Source: Carpediemonas membranifera
Lineage: Eukaryota > Fornicata
Direction of reading: 5' to 3'
Length of the DNA: 64,000 bases
NCBI GenBank assembly: GCA_019828565.1
Contig: JAHDYR010000005.1
Span: forward strand, 186,001-250,000
Shown in pieces: positions 37,536 through 48,135 of this stretch. Both the position numbers and the translations under genes were made by a program. Numbering within the stretch: position 1 is the first letter of the stretch; each line of letters starts with the position of its first letter. The notes below the pieces were generated by a model. It was not told where the DNA came from. It searched no databases and was given only the letters and a program-made list of their open reading frames with translations.

Positions 37536-40221
37536 CCCTCTTTCCATGCATGAACGCGGCGTGGAGGGAGTGGCAGAGGTTGGGAGCATCACAACGGGTG
37601 ATCAACTGGTTACGATACGGGGTCGAGATCCGTCTGAGAAGTCAACCACCAGCACCAAGGCAACAGCCGACAGTCGACCCATTCATTGTCCAGCAGATTC
37701 CTTCCTTGATAGAGACAGGCGTCATAGAGCAAGTGAATCCCTCTTCCCTGCGACACACCGCCTCGCTGTTTACTGTGCCGAAGGGCGAGTCGAAGAGGAT
37801 CATTCACAACCTCACGATACTGAACGACTGCTCGGCATAGCGCTCATCCTTCCGGCTCTTCGGTCTGCGCAGAGCTCTCTCCCTTCTCCAGAGGGGCGAC
37901 TGGATGGTCAAGTTCGACCTCAAGTCCGGGTACCATCAAGTACCAGTACGGAAGGAGGACCGCAAGCTGCTAGGAGTCTATCTTCCAGACGGACGAGCGT
38001 TTCAGTACAGAGTGCTAGGCTTCGGCTGGCGCGCATCGCCGTTCGTGTTTCAGACGATCACCAACCAACTCGCCAAGATACTAGCCCTTCGGACGGGTCT
38101 TACCATCGTTGTCTACCTCGACGACTTCCTCTTATTTCACCACGACCGAGAAATCCTGAGGAGGGCGGTGCCGCGCATCAGGCGGACTCTAGCCGACCTC
38201 TGTGTCCTCACCTCAGAGGAGAAGTCAGAATGGGCACCGACTCAGTCATTGGTCTATCTGGGGCTCGTGATAGACTCCGCGAGTTTTACAATACGCCTCC
38301 CGGCGGACAAGGCCAAACGTTACTCCTCTCACATTCATCAGGCTCTGGCAGGCAAGACCATCGATCAGGAGACTTGGGCCAAGATCCTCGGGAGACTGAA
38401 TTACTTCGCTACAACCGCCCACGGGGCTTTCCTCCGGCTGAGACACCTTCGACAGGACCCACTCTCCAAGGAGCTACTGCAAGAGTGGCTGCTACTGCTA
38501 AGAGAGCGCCCAGTCCGAGACATCAGAGAGCTTCAGTCGCTTTGGGGCGCTCACCCCTCCTTAGACCTCGTCGTATCGACAGACGCATCTGGAGTCAAGT
38601 GGGGAGCAGCCGTGCACGGCGAGTACGGGACCTCAGCCTCGGGCACGTTCACTCCAGAACTAAGAGCAGAATCTATCAACGTGAAGGAGCTCGCGGGAAT
38701 CCTACAGGGCATCCGTCTGATCGGCAGACAGAGTTCCCAACGCGAGCTATCGATCTTCTCAGACAACACATCAGCTCTGGCCTGGCTCAACAAGGCGGGG
38801 TCTACGAAGGCTCCACCTCAGGCCCTGCACATTCTAGCCCAGATCCAGAAGGAGGCGGAGGACCGGAACCTGACACTCCGTGGACTACACACTCCGGGCA
38901 TCATCAACCTGGCAGCAGATCGGCTGTCCAGAGACTTCTCACGACTCCCTTCCTCTCTGGAGTCCAGCATGGAATCTGTCCTCGCGGAGTGGGGTCCAGT
39001 CCAGACAGTCTCAACGGACGTAGACGTAAGGCTTGGATGTCGCGTCCTCTGGGCCCCCAATTCGTCTATGGCAGCCATAGTCCAGAAGATAGCGACAGCG
39101 AGAGTTCAGACTCAGACTGGACACCCGAGGTCTTGGACCTCAGCAGTCTTTCTCCTCTACCCAGAGGTTCAAGCGCCGGAGATGAGACTCCTCAAGAGTT
39201 GGACGTCCTGGAAACTCCGTCTCTCCGTCCCGGCTTCGAGCTCAGATCTGGCCCACCTACTTCACCTACAGGACAGAGGACGCCTACGGTTCAATGTGAT
39301 GGCGTTCAGGACGTTTTCCACAGAGTCCTCAGGTCGGACAGAGTGATTCACCTTAATCATGCGTCTGCTCGGACGGTGGCCGGCTGGGTGGCCAGGTTCG
39401 AAGGCTCTCGCGATCGCAGCCTGTCGGATCGAGACCAGCTTGTAGCCTTCCTCAAGGACGAAGGCTCCTTCTGCGGGCCATCGAACGTGGCGAGGAAGGG
39501 CTACTGGATTGTTCAGCTACAGGAGTTCCTCAAAGACTGGCATCCGCCCGCCAACTCCAAGTACATCGTTAAGCAGGCGGCTAAGGGCGCCAGCACGGCG
39601 GGAACTACCGGCGGCTCGCGCGCCATCACCAAGGCTGAGATGATCGAGGCACTGGGGCGCCGGAGTGACGACTTTGAGTCATATCAGGCATGTCTCTTTG
39701 GGGCAGTCGCCTATCTGACGGTGTCCAGAGGCATCGAGATACTCTCCCTATGCCCGGCCGACCTGGAGCTACTCAAGAACGGCGACATTCTCCTACACAT
39801 TCAGCGGACCAAGACCATCCTAACGGGAGTTAAGAAGCGCGTACCATACGTATGGCTATCAGCCGCCTTCAACCCGGCCTTGGCACTTAGACGCTGGGTC
39901 GAGGGCACACACTACCTGGCTGATGACACCCCCATCTGGCGAGTCATAGTCAACGGGCGCCTGAGCAGAGACAAACCGCTCACAGCCGCACACCTCCGAC
40001 GAGTCGTGAAGGCGTTGTTCGGTCCACGGAAGGGTCTCCACAGCTTCCGTAAGGGGGCAGCGTCGGAGATGGCTCTCTCAGGAGTCCCGCTGGAGGTGAT
40101 CCTCTCAATGGGCACATGGAAGGACGTCACCTCCCTCCGCAGCTATGTCGCTGACGCCATCAGAACAAACGAGGACCTCACCAGGAGGATGAACCTCAGC
40201 CTTCTCGGGCCCCACTTTTAA
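37471..40221 (+). CDS. DIRS-1 tyrosine recombinase (long overlapping frame)
   Basis: The frame stays open for 916 codons, but the recombinase covers only the last 300 or so (from about 39300). The first two thirds are antiphase to RT and low in recognisable structure. Core-binding part: SARTVAGWVARFEGSRDRSL. Catalytic set: TVSRGIEILSL (Arg), LHSFRKGAASEMAL (His-x-x-Arg), GTWKDVTSLRSYVADA (Tyr). Complete. Confidence 0.8.
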   Translation: MAALRTEVALRQDPPAREPTPNPLSMHERGVEGVAEVGSITTGDQLVTIRGRDPSEKSTTSTKATADSRPIHCPADSFLDRDRRHRASESLFPATHRLAVYCAEGRVEEDHSQPHDTERLLGIALILPALRSAQSSLPSPEGRLDGQVRPQVRVPSSTSTEGGPQAARSLSSRRTSVSVQSARLRLARIAVRVSDDHQPTRQDTSPSDGSYHRCLPRRLPLISPRPRNPEEGGAAHQADSSRPLCPHLRGEVRMGTDSVIGLSGARDRLREFYNTPPGGQGQTLLLSHSSGSGRQDHRSGDLGQDPRETELLRYNRPRGFPPAETPSTGPTLQGATARVAATAKRAPSPRHQRASVALGRSPLLRPRRIDRRIWSQVGSSRARRVRDLSLGHVHSRTKSRIYQREGARGNPTGHPSDRQTEFPTRAIDLLRQHISSGLAQQGGVYEGSTSGPAHSSPDPEGGGGPEPDTPWTTHSGHHQPGSRSAVQRLLTTPFLSGVQHGICPRGVGSSPDSLNGRRRKAWMSRPLGPQFVYGSHSPEDSDSESSDSDWTPEVLDLSSLSPLPRGSSAGDETPQELDVLETPSLRPGFELRSGPPTSPTGQRTPTVQCDGVQDVFHRVLRSDRVIHLNHASARTVAGWVARFEGSRDRSLSDRDQLVAFLKDEGSFCGPSNVARKGYWIVQLQEFLKDWHPPANSKYIVKQAAKGASTAGTTGGSRAITKAEMIEALGRRSDDFESYQACLFGAVAYLTVSRGIEILSLCPADLELLKNGDILLHIQRTKTILTGVKKRVPYVWLSAAFNPALALRRWVEGTHYLADDTPIWRVIVNGRLSRDKPLTAAHLRRVVKALFGPRKGLHSFRKGAASEMALSGVPLEVILSMGTWKDVTSLRSYVADAIRTNEDLTRRMNLSLLGPHF
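37550..39346 (+). pseudogene. DIRS-1 reverse transcriptase / RNase H with one stop
   Basis: A TAG at 37838-37840 interrupts the frame after IIHNLTILNDCSA; it continues unbroken in the same frame to 39346. RT: VKFDLKSGYHQVPV, LGFGWRASPFVFQTI, IVVYLDDFLLFHH. RNase H: STDASGVKWGAAV, ESINVKELAGIL, IFSDNTSALAWLNKAGSTK and HTPGIINLAADRLSRD. The tail SAVFLLYPEVQAPEMRLLKS is shared by DIRS-2/3/5. It could be read through or be dead. Confidence 0.85.
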
Positions 40222-40485
40222 CCACCCCCTCCATTAAACATCCGCGTTCGAGGGGAACGGCCGAGGCGAGATAGACTCGCCGGCCCAAAGCCTTAGTCCC
40301 ACAGGGACGTCTTGCGGGATTGTCCCATTTTGGTTGGATTTAAGAGGAGGGCTCTCTGTTATAGAGCCACACTTTGTGGAAAGAATGTCATGAGGCTAGG
40401 ATAGCTAGCTAGGAGAGTACCACTCGAGCCCATTGGCACCCGGGGTGCTGAGACGCCCGAGAGGGCGCACGGAAACGTGCAGTTT

Positions 40486-41058
40486 ATGGCATCAGAATTT
40501 CGAATGCCCGAAGGCACATCGGGCACGTCCGCAGAACCTCCTGTATCCCAGGAAGAGTTCCGAAAGTTTACCAACAACGTAACTGCCACATTGGAGTTCA
40601 TGAAAACGAAGATGGAGAACATCGAGGAAAGATCCATCCAGAGGGAGGTAGAACAAGAAGAGTACGAGCTAGAAACCGATGAGCAAGCAACCCAGGGAAC
40701 CTTCCAAGGCTTTCCGTCCTTCTTGTTCGATTTGGAGCTCCCCAAGAGGTACGGGCCCCGCGACGAAGCCAAGTTCCTACGCGAGATCATGCGTCTCCTG
40801 ACGACCGCGGACCCGCACTCACTCGACGTGAACGATCTACTGCTCCGTCTCCTGAGCCGGTTCAAGGTCCTTCTCCTCAAGGACGACTACGACGACAACG
40901 TCTGTGACTACGCCACTGCAGCCCTGCGAGCCACGCCCCCGAAGTCTGAGATGGAGATCGAGACGATCCTCGCTAAGGCCAAGACTAAGGGCAAGCGTAA
41001 GCGTCGGAATTTTCAGGAGCAGGGCTCCAGCAGCGTCGGCCGCCGGGCCCGCTCCTAA
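40486..41058 (+). CDS. DIRS-2 gag-like protein
   Basis: 190 residues, start MASEFRMPEGTSGTSAEPP. Coiled-coil middle (TATLEFMKTKMENIEERS), the shared block RYGPRDEAKFLREIM, RFKVLLLKDDYDD and a basic end TKGKRKRRNFQEQG. Confidence 0.75.
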   Translation: MASEFRMPEGTSGTSAEPPVSQEEFRKFTNNVTATLEFMKTKMENIEERSIQREVEQEEYELETDEQATQGTFQGFPSFLFDLELPKRYGPRDEAKFLREIMRLLTTADPHSLDVNDLLLRLLSRFKVLLLKDDYDDNVCDYATAALRATPPKSEMEIETILAKAKTKGKRKRRNFQEQGSSSVGRRARS

Positions 41059-41087
41059 TATTCCCATCAACCCGTTCGCGATGGCGG

Positions 41088-42988
41088 GTGTGGGAACAAT
41101 TCAGGGTAGCTCCAGCAGTAGTAGCGCGGGTCCGAGACGGAATCCCCGTCGAGATCACAGCGCCTCCACCACCGGCAGCCCCACAGAGGACCATCGACCC
41201 GAGGATACTTCCGAAGCTCGAATCAATGACACAACAAGGAATCATCGAGCCGACGCCCCTCAGTCAGCTCAAGCACAGCGCCCCGCTGTTTGCTGTCCCC
41301 AAGGGGGAAGACATAAGAGTGATCCACGACCTGAGGCGGCTGAACACGGTCACACGCGAACGCCGCTCCTTCCGTCTGTTCGGCATACGTCGTGCCATCA
41401 ACACACTCTCCAGCCAGGCCTGGATGGCCAAGATAGACCTAAGATCCGGCTACTCACAGCTGGCCATCAGAGACTCGGACAAACCGCTCCTGGGCATCGC
41501 TCTGCCCGACGGTCGGGCGTTCCAATACCGCACGCTAGGCTTCGGTTGGACCGCCGCGCCTTATTTCTTCCAGTCCGCTATGGTCCAGGTAGCAAAGGTC
41601 ATCGCCCTCCGCCACAAGGTAATCGTCAACGTCTACCTCGACGACTTCTTACTGTCAGCCGACAGCAGAGACCACCTCAGCAAGGAAATACCCAAGATCA
41701 TCAAGACGATGGAGGCACTGGGTCTCATCCCGTCGCTGGAGAAGTGCATCTTAACACCGTGCCAGTGCATAGAATTCCTTGGCCTGCTCCTGAACACCAC
41801 GTCCAACACCATCCGTCTCCCCGCCGACAAGGCCAAGAGGTACGCAGAGGCCCTATCAGAAGCACTCGTCAAGAAGCGCATCCGCGCGAAAGACTGGGCG
41901 AAGATCGTAGGCAAGCTCTCCTTCTTCGCCACCTCTGCAAGACGGGCTACCCTGAAGCTCCGCACGCTCCCCTCTGCCACGGAGAACTGGGTCGACATCC
42001 ACCCCTACACAGCAGACCTCAAGGAGTGGCTGCAGCTCCTGGCCGTCCGACCAACCCGCTCCTTCGCCGAGTTGAAGAACCTATGGTCTCAGGACCAGCA
42101 ACTAGAGCTGATTATTTCCACAGATGCGTCGGGCACAGGCTGGGGAGCCCAGTGGACCAACACGTCCGCGAACTCCCACGGTTCTTTCAAGGGCGCACTG
42201 GCGGAACAATCTATCAACGTGAAGGAGCTCGCCGCAGTCCTCTTTGGCTCACGCATCATACCAGCACAGGACTCAGAGCGCAATCTCACGGTCTTCTCAG
42301 ACAACAGCTCGTGCGTCGCCTGGATCAACAAGGAGGGCAGCTCAAAGGCCCCCCGATGGCGCTACAGACACTCAGGATACTCTACAAGGAGATGGAACGC
42401 AAGAAGCTCCTCATACACGCTCGACACACCCCAGGCCACCTCAATCTCGCCGCAGACCGACTGTCACGCGGGTTGTCCACCCCACCCCACGTGCTGGAGA
42501 CAATTCTCGAGACTTGGGGCCCCGTCGACGTGGACGCTACAGCACACCCAGACCGCACTCTACGCCTCCCAGGGTTTACCATCGAACACTGGCCGGACGG
42601 CCTGTTCAGGGACTGGCGCGGACACCGCGTTTATGCCGCGCCACACCCGTCCCCGATGACCTTGGGACGGACATGGCAGACCCTCCTACCGATCTTAACG
42701 ACCCCGACTACATCCCCTCCGAACTCGTGGACCTCAGCATGCTTCCTCGTCGTGCCAGACATTACGAGCCCCGAACTCCAACAACTCAAGGCGCACGCGA
42801 CATGCAAGATTCCCTTCTCAGTACCGAAAGACGACTTCGCATCAGAGGACCAACAACTCCTAGACCGTCTCTCCAGGCCAAACGGGACCATCCGCTTCAT
42901 AGCTCTCGCCTTCAGGACACGTTCTCCAGAATCCTGCAGCACCCAATACTGTCTCACATGCGCCGAGACGAGTCCAAGCGCTCAGTAG
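41088..42988 (+). pseudogene. DIRS-2 reverse transcriptase / RNase H (one shift)
   Basis: RT: RVIHDLRRLNTVTRERRSFR, AKIDLRSGYSQLAI, LGFGWTAAPYFFQSAM, VNVYLDDFLLSAD. RNase H: STDASGTGWGAQW, QSINVKELAAVL and FSDNSSCVAWINKEGSSKAP. At 42349-42354 a run of six C lacks one base. Downstream the RNase H end (HTPGHLNLAADRLSRG) and linker continue in the adjacent frame to 42988. Confidence 0.85.
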
Positions 42989-43733
42989 CCGGATGGATTA
43001 CAGCATTCCTTGAGTACCGCGACCCACACGAGGACGACACCGATGAGTACCGAGCCTTCCTGGAGGACGAGGCCGAGTATAATGCACCAGCCACGGTCGA
43101 TCGAAAGGGATACTGGATCGAGAAGGCCGCCCCACTCTTTTCCGACTGGACCCCCAGCACCTACTGTCCACAAATCAGAAGAGGCATAGCAGACAACGCC
43201 AACACCACCGGCATGACAGGCGGGTCAGCCCCAGTCACAAGGGAGGACATGATCAGGGCCATCAAGTCCAGGAACAGCGACATCGCGACGTACCAAGCGA
43301 CACTATTCGCCGCGATTGCTTACCTGACCGTGAGCCGCGGAGCTGAAATCTTCAACCTGACGAGCGCTGACATCGTGTTCAAGGCAAACGGGGACGCCCA
43401 GCTGCTCCTTGGTCGCACAAAGACGCTTGCAAAGGTCACTAAGTCACTACCCAACACCCTACTAGGCCCATTCAACCCAGCGCTGGCCCTGAAGAGATGG
43501 GTACGAGGCTTGAACCTTCCACCGGACGCCTGCATCTGGCGCGCGATCACATCCTCATCGAAGGTCAGCCGTAAGACCCCGTGCACAATGCGACGTATGC
43601 GAGAGGAGCTACGCACAGTCTTCCACGACAACAGGATTGGCCTACACAGCTTCCGCAAGGGAGCGGCTTCCGAACTGGCACTAGCAGGCACACCGATAGA
43701 GACCTTACTCCAACTCGGAACCTGGGCTAACGG
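42244..43733 (+). pseudogene. DIRS-2 tyrosine recombinase, truncated
   Basis: Recombinase proper from about 42690 (MADPPTDLNDPDYIPSELVD). Motifs TVSRGAEIFNL (Arg) and LHSFRKGAASELAL (His-x-x-Arg) are present. The frame leaves DIRS sequence at GTWANG where LTR C begins, so the Tyr-bearing helix is missing and the enzyme cannot be active. Confidence 0.85.
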
Positions 43734-43845
43734 TGTGGTGGTCATAGACCACACTAATAATTTATACAGTTTAAGCCATTTATTGGCACAAGGGTTTTCT
43801 CTTCTTCTTTCCCTGTAAAAGCATTCTCCGCATTAGCGAGGCACA
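43734..43845 (+). repeat. LTR of element C
   Basis: Starts TG and ends CA. It begins with the short inverted repeat GTGGTC-ATA-GACCAC. Only one copy is present, so the right end is inferred from the palindrome and gag start that follow. Confidence 0.65.
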
Positions 43846-43856
43846 TTAACGTTAAT
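43845..43856 (+). promoter_or_regulatory. Palindrome at the primer-binding position of element C
   Basis: ATTAACGTTAAT, its first base the last base of the LTR; gag starts 9 bp later. Confidence 0.65.
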
Positions 43857-43865
43857 TCCCCTCAA

Positions 43866-45131
43866 ATGCTGAAGAAATCCGATCCCCCGTTGCTGAAGTC
43901 GCCAGATCTGAACGAACTGTTCATCTTTGTGGGCAAGTTCAACGATTACCGCGCCTTAGGGGGCAAGCGAGGCATTGAGAAGCTAATCGACAGCGAGGTT
44001 CGGGAGATGGTGACAGCAATCCTACCAGCGGACGATCTTGACGACGCGGAGGAAGAGATCCCTCTCCTCCTTAATCAACATCATCGTGCCGCTCGCTCCA
44101 GAGCCCAGAAGGACCTCAAGATCATCAAGCGCCTAGAACGCACTCTCAGACCTACTCAAGAAGTCAACAAGCTCCGTCTCTTTAGAATCACCGCCAAGGA
44201 CTTCTCCCCTATCGAAGTCGCTCGCGTCAACAAGAAGTTCCGTATTATTATGGCAGTCGTCCAACCCGAGTTCCCCCTCGAGACACTACGCGACATATAC
44301 GTTCGTTGTTTCAAGTTCGGATCCAACCAGACGATGTACCGCATCAAGGAGGTGATCCAGGACATGTCGCTAGAAGATGCCATGCCGCGCGTTCTAGCCC
44401 TATCCAGAACAGTCCAAGAGAGCACCGCGATCGCCAACGCGTTCCAGGACAAGCCGTCCAACGCCGAGCACCACCACACGAGCCGTAACTCCCACCGACG
44501 CAACGATCGCAAGCCTCAGTCACGTCCCACCGAAGACCGTTCGCATGCTAACAGACCTGAACACGCGTCGACTAAGCCTATCGACAAGAAGGGCAGACGT
44601 GATCATTCACAGTTCACTTGCTATAACTGTGGTGGTAAGGGTCACGCCGTCTACGAGTGTAAGAAGCCCAAGAACAAGTGTCAGAAGTGCGGGAAGAGCG
44701 GACACCTTGACAGGTTCTGTAAATCCCCACAGTACTTGTCCTTGTTCTCGATGACTTCACACAAACGCAAAGATAGCCTACCTCTGTGCAAAGTTAAGGT
44801 CGAGGGTCGAGACGTCGTTGCCTTGATTGATTCGGGAGCCAACTGCTCCACTATATCCCCCAAGCTGACCAAGGGTATGACGCGAATATCAGATGAAGAG
44901 CGAAGCGTGCGTACAGCCAAGGGAACTATACAGTCCCAAGGTTCCGTGCAAGGGAACATCAAACTCATGCCGTCAGCCTTTACACCTAAGGCAGTGTCCT
45001 TCAAGCCGGAGTTGATTGTGCTAGATACTGAGTTCGACGTCGTACCCTCACCTCGTCGAGCTGGGAATCCTCCCCGACTTATCAAGCGTTTGGTCCGGCT
45101 GTCACCTCATACTGTGCAGCAGTTGGTGTAG
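43866..45131 (+). pseudogene. Element C gag-protease, chimeric end
   Basis: 421 codons. Capsid-like region with KLRLFRITAKDFSPIEVARV; two CCHC knuckles CYNCGGKGHAVYEC and CQKCGKSGHLDRFC; protease VALIDSGANCSTISP. The last 20 codons read A-type gag sequence in the wrong frame (from about 45074). Gag and protease are in one frame here, unlike element A. Confidence 0.8.
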
Positions 45132-45488
45132 ACGTAGCCAAGACGTACAAGAGCGCGAAGCACAACACAGTGACGGGCGAGAAGCGTAAGAAACATGAGA
45201 GAGAGGACCTCGTTTTCAGAGCGATTGCTAACGCAATTAAGCCCACTGATCCGATCCTAGAGCGCCGTCTTTTCCAGCTAACGACCCAGGGTATTGACGT
45301 GGGACGTCTCTCACTCTATGCCGACAGATTCATCAGCCGCAAGGCCGTCTTGGCTCCCTCTTTCTCCGACGCCGTGATGCGCAGCATGTTCGTGAAGGGA
45401 ATCCAGGACGAGGACCTCCGTAGGGAAGTCAAGGAGGCGGCTACAGGGCTTGACCTTAACAGCACCATCCAGGTCGCTCTCCAGACGT
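45075..45488 (+). pseudogene. A-type gag fragment in B
   Basis: Reads KTYKSAKHNTVTGEKRKKHE to NSTIQVALQTC as in element A. One G fewer in a run near 45088 puts its start out of frame. Confidence 0.75.
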
Positions 45489-47608
45489 GTTCCAGTATAC
45501 GGGCATGCCGTTTGGATTGAAAAACGCTGGGGCGCATTTCCAGTTTGCAATTGAACGGGGATTCCACGATCTACTTGGTACCGCGTGTATCATATATATT
45601 GACGACATTATAATTTTCGGCCGCACAGAGCAAGAGTACTTGTCCAACTTGAACAAGGTGTTGGCGAGGGCCGAAGAGTTGAAACTCAGCCTCAACAAGG
45701 AGAAGTCACACTTTGGACTCGCAGAAGTCGAGTTCTTAGGCTGGGTGGTGTCGGGTACAGGATTTAGAATTGCGCCAGACCGCATTCGGGATGTTGAGAC
45801 GCTGCGTGTCCCGAAGACGAAGAAGGCCGCTCAAGCCCTAATGGGATTCTTGAACTTCATGAGAGATTTTTGTGCCAGGTTTTTCGAGGATCGTGCACCC
45901 TTTAGCTCAAGCCGCGTGTGGCAAGGCACCTCCCGACGGCAGCGATCAGGTCGAGGCTTTGGCGCAGGTCAAAGATCTGCTGTGTCAGGCTCCCGCCCTC
46001 GAACACTTCGATGTTACCCGTGAGCACGTCGTCATGACTGACGCGTCAGACCTTGGAATTGGCGGAGTGTTGCTACAAGACGGTAAGCCGGTGTCATACA
46101 TGTCCAAGTCTTTCAACGATGTGCAGACGAGATGGAGCACAATTGAACAGGAGGTGTATGCAATCGTTTCCGCGTTGCAGAGGTGGCGCAGGTTCTTGTG
46201 TTGGACACCATTCACATTGCTGACTGATCATCGCAATCTTGTGTTTATGTCGCGTTCTTCCAACTCCAAGGTTCAACGGTGGTACGAATCAATATCTGAT
46301 CTTGATTTCACGATCAAACATGTGGCCGGAGTGGATAACAGTGCAGCCGATGGTCTCAGTCGCGTGTTTGCGGCATCGGCAGATCGGTTGCCAGTGGCGT
46401 CTGAGACGGAGATAGCTGAGGCACACAGACACGGGCAAGCTCACCTGCCACTGCATACCACGATAAAATTCTTGAGGACACAAGGCAAGAGGGCGCCCGT
46501 GGATCAGGTGGCGAGGGTGATCGACAGATGTCCGGTATGTCAACTCACAGCAAAACCAGCTGAAGCCGCCAGGGCATACTTACATACAGCCGGACTCAGG
46601 CCGTTCATGAAGGTAGCAATGGACACTATCGGTCCGTTGCCCGAGTCGCTCGGATACAAGTTCATTTTAGTAGTAGTCGATATGGCTTCGAGGTGGACCG
46701 AGCTCATTCCGCTGAAGACAACGAGAGCCGACGAAGCTGTCAGAGCATTTGCTGACCAGTGGATACTCAGGTATGGAGTCCCTCGAGTCCTCCAAACAGA
46801 CGGAGGCAAGCAGTTTGTCAACAAGCTGTTCAAGGACTTGTCCGTCCGAGTTGGCTTTTCAATCCATACAACCACTCCATATCATCCACAGTCAAATGGA
46901 GTGGTCGAACGAGCGAACAGCAGAGTCGAGCGTATTCTGAGGGCGCGGCAGTACGAGCTGAGGTCGGAGCTGTGGTCGGAGTCGTTGCCAGTTGCACAGT
47001 ACATTGTCAACGCGACACCACACTCAGCAACGCGTTTAACCCCAGCAGAGGTGATTTTTGGTAGTGATCTGCGCGTACCGGCCGACATGCTAATCGTCAA
47101 AGAACTGGGTGAGAAGGCGGTCAGCCAACCAGCGAGCAACATAGCTGCCGCCAAACTCGCTCGAGAGCTCGCTGAAGCACGTATTAAGGCAATGCACGCT
47201 GATGCTCTCAGCAAGCTGCCCCCTCCTGAACCAATTACGTCTGAGTTTGTATTGGTCAAATACCCGAATGGGCCACCATCAAAGTTGGCTGCAGGGTGGC
47301 GAGGCCCCATGCAACTGATCCAGCCTATCATGAGGAATGACTTTCCTGTTGGTTACTGGGTTAGAGATGTCAATACGAGGACCGAATTCCAGGTCGCGTC
47401 CGAGAGGGTCAGACCATTTTCAGGCGAGCTGTCCATGCAACATGCCCAAGAGCTAGCAGCAGTGACGATCGGCGAGTATGTCGTGGAGTCGATATACGAA
47501 GCAACGCATGAGCGCAGACTCAGCGATCGGCAGTTCCACGTCCGATGGGCAGGGTACGAGCCTTCGGAAGATACGTGGGAGCCGTACCAGAACGTTAAGG
47601 GATGTTAA
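45489..47608 (+). pseudogene. B RT (second half), RNase H, integrase, chromodomain
   Basis: RT YIDDIIIFGR to 45870, then one extra T in a run (45867-45871) and a continuous frame to 47608. RNase H MTDASDLGIGG, integrase DTIGP, TDGGKQF, NGVVERANSR, chromodomain FHVRWAGYEPSEDTWEPYQN. It ends at KGC followed by TAA made by the junction, so the last 11 residues present in A are missing. Confidence 0.85.
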
Positions 47609-47772
47609 GGGATCCCATTGACAGAACGATCAAGACCCCTGACTGCATTTACCACCGTACTAGGGCAGTATCAATACCGACGGATGCCTTTCGGGCTGCG
47701 CAACGCAGGAGCTCACTTCCAGAAGGCCATGGAGCGCGCCTTCGCCGGGCTCGTGGGCAGCTCATGTTACAT
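47609..47772 (+). pseudogene. Element D reverse transcriptase, 5' fragment
   Basis: Reads LTAFTTVLGQYQYRRMPFGL, then RNAGAHFQKAMERAFAGLVG, then SSCYI. It is interrupted by large TIR element 2; the active-site box continues at 56695. Confidence 0.85.
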
Positions 47773-47774
47773 TT

Positions 47775-47848
47775 CATACTGTCAACATCCCTAGATTATC
47801 TTTGCTAAACCCTAGATTATCTTCGACCTCAAAACGCTAGATAATCTA
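47775..47848. repeat. Left TIR and iterons of element 2
   Basis: CATACTGTCAACATCCC, then TAGATTATCT at 47792, 47813 and inverted at 47838-47848. It is 19 bp longer than the right TIR because one iteron unit is duplicated. Confidence 0.85.
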
Positions 47849-48031
47849 CAATTTCTTGCTCAGAAATGAAGTATTCATTAAATTTAAGCTATTTAGAGAT
47901 AAACGAAGGTCTTCTTTAGAGTCCATATGATGTACGTAGAGCATGGAAAGAAGCTCTGGCTCTGACTCCTTGCCTGGTTTGAGCATTTCGCCGTGCAGGT
48001 TAAGACGAAACGATAAAATGGACAATAACAG

Positions 48032-48135
48032 AAAATCTAACAGGTAGATTCACTACGATAGTGATTATGTGAGTAGTTGAAAGGAGGTACATATGCGCAT
48101 AATCACTTTCAGAGTGAATCTACCTGTTAGATTTT
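48032..48135. repeat. Subterminal hairpin of element 2, left
   Basis: Arms 48032-48069 and 48098-48135, 34 of 38 positions paired, 28-nt loop. Flank and loop match the element 1 hairpin; the stem does not. Confidence 0.8.

Larger units (their letters stand above)
37026..40379 (+). mobile_element. DIRS-1 retrotransposon
   Basis: Gag-like gene, RT/RNase H and overlapping tyrosine recombinase, then a tail ending CACTTTGTGGA. The tail carries small hairpins: GGCGAG/CTCGCC and GGCTCT/AGAGCC. The 3' 0.5 kb also occurs at 13067-13619. One nonsense codon in RT. Confidence 0.8.
40380..43733 (+). mobile_element. DIRS-2 retrotransposon, 3' end lost
   Basis: Starts immediately after the DIRS-1 tail. 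Gag-like gene, RT/RNase H and tyrosine recombinase; cut off by LTR element C at 43734, just before the catalytic Tyr. Closely related to DIRS-3. Confidence 0.8.
43734..45074 (+). mobile_element. Gypsy element C, 5' part
   Basis: A 112-bp LTR (43734-43845, TGTGGTGGTC...GAGGCACA) inserted in DIRS-2, followed by gag-protease. It joins A-type sequence at about 45074; the rest and its 3' LTR are not in the window. Confidence 0.75.
45075..47608 (+). mobile_element. Mosaic B: A-type Gypsy sequence with internal deletion
   Basis: Follows C without an LTR. 45075-45488 is A-type gag (98% or so by eye). It then jumps from QVALQTC directly to FQYTGMPFGL of RT, losing zinc knuckles, protease and the first RT half. 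The sequence stays A-type to the chromodomain, and at 47605 it switches to element D over the repeated GTTAAGGGAT. Confidence 0.8.

Noticed and set aside
37471-39300. A separate protein from the first 600 codons of the long DIRS-1 frame
   Set aside because: It is antiphase to a clear RT/RNase H and low-complexity in composition. Only the recombinase part is supported.
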